Shown here: positions 59,641 to 64,000 of the stretch, piece by piece
Position numbering within the stretch: position 1 is the stretch's first letter
Layout of the letters: each line of letters opens with the position of its first letter
Assembly: GCA_033557465.1 (NCBI GenBank)
Contig: CM066035.1
Span: 902,379,309-902,443,308 of the forward strand
Direction: 5' to 3'
Length of the DNA stretch: 64,000 nt
Source of the DNA: Ichthyophis bannanicus
Taxonomy: Eukaryota > Chordata > Amphibia > Gymnophiona > Ichthyophiidae
Notes under the pieces: generated by a model
What the model saw: only the letters and a program-made list of their open reading frames with translations
Databases searched by the model: none
Told to the model about the DNA's origin: nothing
Made by a program: the position numbers and the translations under genes

Positions 59641-60467
59641 GTAAAATGGAGAGGGGAAAAATATTTTGTGTAGGAGGGATGAAAAATCTACAATTGGCCA
59701 GGTATTGGGAGAGTAATTGGGGATTGAGGATGGAGGGGTAAAATTTGTGTGGATGAAATAGGAATGAGGAAAGAGCAAAAGGAGAAAGATTAGTATGTTA
59801 AAGCAGATGTAGAGAGAGAGAGAGAATGGAAAAAAAACTAGAAGAGAGAAGAAAGGACAAATGGACAGCAGACGATGGAGAGTTAGCAGAAAACATGAAG
59901 AAACCAGAAGAAGGTGGCTGGACCAATTGCAACTGAAAAAAAAATGCACAAAAGGTAGAAAGATATCTCTTTATTTTGAATTTATTAACTGGAATATGTC
60001 AGCTCTGGGAAATGTGCATCATTAACATCTGCGCTTTGTTTGGTACAAGAGGAAATTCCTATTTGACGTTGCCACTTGTTCTCTTTCCCCAGTATTCTCT
60101 GAAATGTATTGGTTTAATATTTGCAGTGTTGCCTTTTGATAGGTAGGGTATGGTGCTTTGTGAGTCCTGGTAATGCTGTCAGGATACGGCGGGTTTGCTA
60201 TGGGTTCTAAATGGGCAGCGTTTGTAGTAGTTCCTAATGTGCCTGGCGGTTGGCACTGGATTATAGTAATGTAGAAATCTTTTAGTCTTTCTTTATCCAT
60301 ACACTCATAAAGAGACATGTTTACTAAAAGTTAGTGTATGGTAACATTATGCAAATATTTATGCAAATAAGACCACTTATGCAAATGACGTGCTGGCACT
60401 TTGAGGAAATTCTTTGGTTTTGTGCGGCAGTTTGGGCACTCGGGCTCAAAAAGGTTAGCCATCACTG
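59641..60467. other. Right part of the hAT element
   Basis: First comes a purine-rich stretch with a (GA)n run (59810-59825), then AT-rich sequence. One minus-strand open frame of 98 codons (60022-60318, starting MSLYECMDKERLKDF) is not similar to anything I recognise. It could be a remnant of the N-terminus of a lost transposase, but no zinc-finger or dimerisation motif supports this. Repeated atgcaaat motifs lie at 60350-60388. Confidence 0.4.
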
Positions 60468-60475
60468 ACCTATGA

Positions 60476-62980
60476 TGTTGCATGGTGAAGAAAATACTGC
60501 TCTATGCCATGGAAGGCAATTGCAGAGGTATTTATTGTGTGTTTACACAATTGTTGCCATTGTATTGGCGTTTAGACCCTCAGGTCTTTTTCCTCTAGCA
60601 CTTAGTATTTATCTACTGACAATGTTTTTGTGGAGTCACGTTTTTGGCCTGTGTTTTTTGAATTATAATTTTATTTTGCTAACATCAAAGGAATAAATAG
60701 TTTTGTCACAAGGCCACCTTTCATTGATTTCTGTCCTTTGAAAGATATACCATTTGAGACAGTTAAGTCTTTGTTTCCTCAGTACTGTATGCTTAATTAA
60801 AGCCTTATTTATTTATTTATTGAACCAGTTTTCTATACTGCCTTATCCTTCAATCAAAGCGGTTTGCATTATGTAACCACTATAAACAGGTACTGTTGAT
60901 ACCATGCAGTGAGAAATACCCTATAGAAAACATTTTCACAAGATTTATCCATCTAATGATATCTTTCTTTACAAGTGTGTTAGCTTTAGTGGATTTTTGT
61001 TTACACTAAAGCAGTATGGAACAAATCATTTGCACTTTTTTTATTGTGTAAATATATCTTGTACTGCCAATTGGTGGCTTGAAAAAGCAAATGTGCTGTT
61101 CCTGTTTTAAATGTCCCAGTTAAATGATGCAGTAATTGCATCAGAGCACAGAAGATTTTTCTACCATCTTTTCTAGTGATGTATTTTAACAAGTTCTCTG
61201 GAGACTACTAAAGAGCTTTGGTTTAGAAACATGTGGTCCAGTAGGAAGGGGTTAGGGTTGCACCTTTGTCTGCAAAGATTTGGAAGCTAGATTTTGCCTG
61301 TCTTAGTTTCTTTCCAGATTCTGTGACCCAGTGCAACCTTTGGTCTGCCTCTGAAGGCTGGGGTGAAGGAAGCATGAGCAGGTGACTGATGATCATTGTC
61401 AGTGAGGCCTGCAAAGAATCAGCAAATCACTTCAGCAGGCTCTCTCCTCCCCCTCTGCTTAAACTAACAAATGCAAATAACTCTGTCCCCATTTGCTAAT
61501 GTTTCAAGGCTGTAGAAATAGCACAGGCTTTGTTATAGTATTCCTATTTCAGTTTCAGTAGTCCTAGTACAGAAGAAAACCCAAGAAGTGCAGCTCAAGT
61601 ATCATAATGGCCAGTGCTACTATTTTTGGGTTCTCTGAATACATTTTAAGGTAGGAAGCTGTTGTTCCAGATACCATTTGCCTGTGTATATTTATTCAGA
61701 TGGATATTGTTAACTAGCTTGTGCTATTACTTATGTGCAGAAAATAAAATTGGTCATTTGTGCAAAAACTAACATTTTGTTTCTTATGTTACCATTTGGA
61801 TTGCTAGCATGTTTTGTTGCTGAGGGTATTGAAAAACTATTGTTTTCTAGTCTTGTGTGATGAAGATGAGTTTGTAAGTTAAATAATTTAAAGTACTTAT
61901 TCGTGAATAACATAGAGGGCAGGATTTATCTGTAGTTCTGTGTTAAATTCATATAAACCTCCACTAATTCTTAAGAGGTGTTGCTAGATTTGTGTGATTG
62001 CTTAACCAAGAAGTAGCCTTTTAGAAAATTCAAACATAATAATTTGCCATCTTTTATAGTATAGAAATTAATTTTGGTCACAGAATAAAATGTCTTATAA
62101 TTGTCATTTTTTAGAATTACCATATTTAAAATGGGGATTGATTGTTGGAAAAGCTTGTGACCCTAATGATGTATAAGAAATGCTTTTAAATGCCTGTGAA
62201 TGTAGTTCTGTGCATAACCTATTAATGGAGTTGAGCAAAGCAACACACGTTTTATATTTTTTTCTCTTGTCCGTTTCCTTCTGTTCGTTTGGGTTTCTAG
62301 ATCTGTAAGAATTGACGTCCTTTTGGCTTCAGTGTCAGGGTTTTTAATTTGCAAATATTGTGAGTTCCTCCACCAATTTTATATACCCTTTCCAGCTTTT
62401 TACCCCTTCTCACTCATGACCAGACTGTAGCTCCCTCTGGAACCCAGTACACATGTATCAAACTCACATTGAGAGCAGCACTACTGCTGAGACGCCTGTC
62501 TGACCTCTAAATTATTTTCAAGATTTTTTTTTTTCGTGTGCCTTTTGGAAGAAAATACAGCCTATTTAGAGCCATTTTTAATGATTTATTTTTCATTTTG
62601 TGCTTTTTGCAAAACTTATGAGCCCTTTTTAATAGCTTCAAATAGAAGCATATTTATACAGCTTATTATTTATTGCTGGTTGTCCTTTCTGGAAACACTT
62701 TATGTGAAAAAACTTTTCCAAAACAAATTAGTTCTGAAAAATGCTCTCCCATTTTATAAAACACATCAGATGAGACAAAGGTATATGTAGTTTAAAACTA
62801 CAAGTAGGTAGCTTTCTCTGCTTTGTAACCGTATTAGGGTTTTTTTAAATAGGTAGGGCTTCTGATTCTAGTTGCTTTTAAATATAATTTTTGATGCTTA
62901 TTTTTCAGGCAATTAAGTGATTTGGATGGGTAAGAAAAATAGGGGTTTATCGGGGGGGGGGGGGGGGGGGTTTCCATGAT
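60476..62980. other. AT-rich intergenic or intronic sequence
   Basis: No coding region, RNA gene or long repeat that I can support, apart from the LINE tail below and scattered A and T runs. A hydrophobic 74-codon open frame at 60472-60696 begins within the hAT target duplication and lacks supporting signals. This is the longest stretch in the window that could be single-copy host DNA. It ends in a run of 18 or so G at 62952-62970. Confidence 0.5.
60803..60890 (-). mobile_element. L2-like LINE 3' end fragment
   Basis: In plus orientation: (ttta)n, ttctatactgccttatcctt, caatcaaagcggtttgcatt. This is the reverse complement of the 3' end of the L2-like LINE at 46840-46906 (aaccgctttgattgaagga). 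Confidence 0.7.
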
Positions 62981-62989
62981 AAAATGATA

Positions 62990-64000
62990 ATCTCCAACAG
63001 ACAGGAATGTAGTCATCACATATGAGTATCGTCGGTACCAACGGAGCCTGCGTGGGAACGCTCCCCAGCGTCCAATCAGAAAGCTTTTGGGAGCATCCCA
63101 CAGCGCCTGCGTGCTGCCTTCCTGCCTTTCCCAACTGCCTCTCTCCAGTTCTTCTTTTTCTGCGGAGCCAGCAGGTCGTGTTCCTGTCACCGCAGAAGAA
63201 TTCCTTTTTTCTTTCTTTCTTTCTGTGGTCGCGTCTGCCTTCTTTGACGCTCTACCGGTACCGCCGGTCTTTCTTTTCTTATTTCTGTTAAAAAAAAAAA
63301 AATAAAAAAAATTTCTCTTCTTCAGTTGCACGCGCCTTTTTGGGCCTTAGGCCCAAAACATTTTCCTTAACATGGAAAAACCTGCCTCAGGTTTTAAAAA
63401 GTGCACCAAGTGTGGAGGTACCATCACCGTCACTGACACCCAAAACTGCCCTCGAGGATTCTGCACCGGCAAAATTACCCCGGCGGGAGGCTTCGGCTTC
63501 CAAAGCATTATCGGGGTTCCAGGATGTTCTCGATGGCTCGGCCGCGACAGATCTCCTGGTGCCATGCTCTGGGGTACCGGCGGTCTCCTCCGGTACCGAC
63601 ATCCAGGCATTGGCGGCATCGATAGACCAGAGAGTTCTGACTATGGAACGCAGTCTGGCGGCTCTCCTTGCGGCATCGACGCCCTTGGTACCGCAACAGA
63701 CAACTCCACAGGTACCGGCACCGGTATCGGTACTGGTACTGATAGCATCGGCATCAGTGTCTGCTCTGCCGGTACCCTGTCCTCCGATGCCTTCCGGTAC
63801 AGATTCTCCGGTACCACTTATTCCTGGTACCGACCTTGGTCTGTACGGGTATCGGGCTCTGCAAGAGCATCCGGACAGACGATACTTCGAGTCCTCAGAA
63901 GAATCTGAGGATTCTGAAAGTTCTGTCAATGCAGCGATGCTTCTTCCAGAGGAGTCCTCCTCCCCTAAACGCAGGATGTCTCCTCCAGAGGATATGTCCT
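62990..64000 (+). mobile_element. D10: DIRS-type retrotransposon, 5' part, running off the window
   Basis: The left inverted repeat starts near 62990 with a degenerate first 20 bases, then acaggaatgtagtcatcaca, dyad tcggtaccaacgg and caatcagaaagcttttggga. The leader is nearly the same as in D6 but without the TA microsatellite. The gag starts at 63372. The element is cut by the window edge. It belongs to the D6 subfamily. Confidence 0.85.
63372..64000 (+). pseudogene. D10 gag, N-terminal part with internal deletion
   Basis: It starts MEKPASGFKKCTKCGGTITV, which gives the first CxxC of the N-terminal cysteine motif and shows the original start lost in D6. Soon after TDTQN the sequence jumps to the equivalent of D6 position about 31215 (ctcgaggattctgcaccgg), a deletion of about 250 bases that removes the other cysteines and shifts the frame. 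The original gag frame then continues with the valine/serine-rich region and an acidic box to the window end. Confidence 0.75.

Larger units (their letters stand above)
57684..60467. mobile_element. Non-autonomous hAT-type DNA transposon
   Basis: 2784 bp, flanked by acctatga on both sides (57676-57683 and 60468-60475), the 8-bp target duplication of hAT elements. The ends are inverted repeats: cagcgatggcgaacctatgg at the left and, read inward from the right, cagtgatggctaacctttt, with two mismatches in the first 16. The ends resemble the Charlie/OC1-type hAT group known from tetrapods, from memory and not checked. The interior holds a GC-rich palindrome, a G-rich minisatellite and an AT-rich right part. 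No hAT transposase domain is visible. Confidence 0.9.

Noticed and set aside
60472..60696. A hydrophobic 74-codon open frame that could look like a membrane protein
   Set aside because: It begins inside the hAT target duplication, AT-rich sequence gives hydrophobic codons by chance, and no family or splice signal supports it.

Overview
The window is vertebrate genomic DNA made almost entirely of transposable elements, many nested inside one another. I found no host protein-coding exon, tRNA or rRNA that I can support. The dominant sequence is DIRS-type tyrosine-recombinase retrotransposons (Gag, RT, RNase H, tyrosine recombinase, inverted terminal repeats, internal complementary region), with L2/Rex-like and CR1-like LINEs, a Tigger/pogo DNA transposon and a hAT element. 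So many DIRS copies beside CR1 and L2 LINEs suggest an amphibian with a large genome. A caecilian is my best guess, but this is an inference and a salamander or lungfish is not excluded.

Layout (D1 to D10 are my labels for DIRS copies). 1-2820: D1, a divergent family, plus strand, 3' half only, with an L2-like tail inserted. 2830-3876: a CR1 fragment in inverted orientation joined to a sense CR1 3' end. 3877-14370: D2 (+), with D3 (+, 8596-14082) inserted in its internal complementary region; D3 has gag but no pol. 14371-16120: a degraded RNase H-integrase pol remnant. 16121-41297: D7 (minus), split by D4 (+, 18721-25231), by D5 (minus, 27087-38055, itself split by D6, +, 30438-36141) and by a complete Tigger transposon (38689-41192). 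41298-42380: the recombinase end and terminus of D8. 42412-42530: a terminal-region fragment of a third DIRS family. 42717-47945: CR1-like sequences, including one long LINE with an L2-like LINE inside its RT. 48104-57041: D9 (+), carrying a 1.08-kb nearly perfect palindrome and a 2.1-kb L2-like LINE. 57684-60467: a non-autonomous hAT element with an 8-bp target duplication, an internal GC-rich palindrome and a G-rich minisatellite. 60476-62980: AT-rich sequence without recognisable genes. About 62990 to the end: the start of D10.

The DIRS genes form one retrotransposition machinery: Gag packages the RNA, RT and RNase H make cDNA, the internal complementary region lets the ends be joined into a circle, and the tyrosine recombinase inserts the circle without a target duplication. 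Every copy here that reaches pol is damaged. D6 is the best preserved and has an uninterrupted recombinase. The only full-length, uninterrupted transposition gene is the 618-codon Tigger transposase.

The observations I rate highest are the 1.08-kb palindrome at 50467-51544 with a 14-bp target duplication, the unusual hAT element, the gag-only D3, and a palindrome resembling a splice donor at the ends of all DIRS copies, with terminal bases that covary with the internal complementary region.
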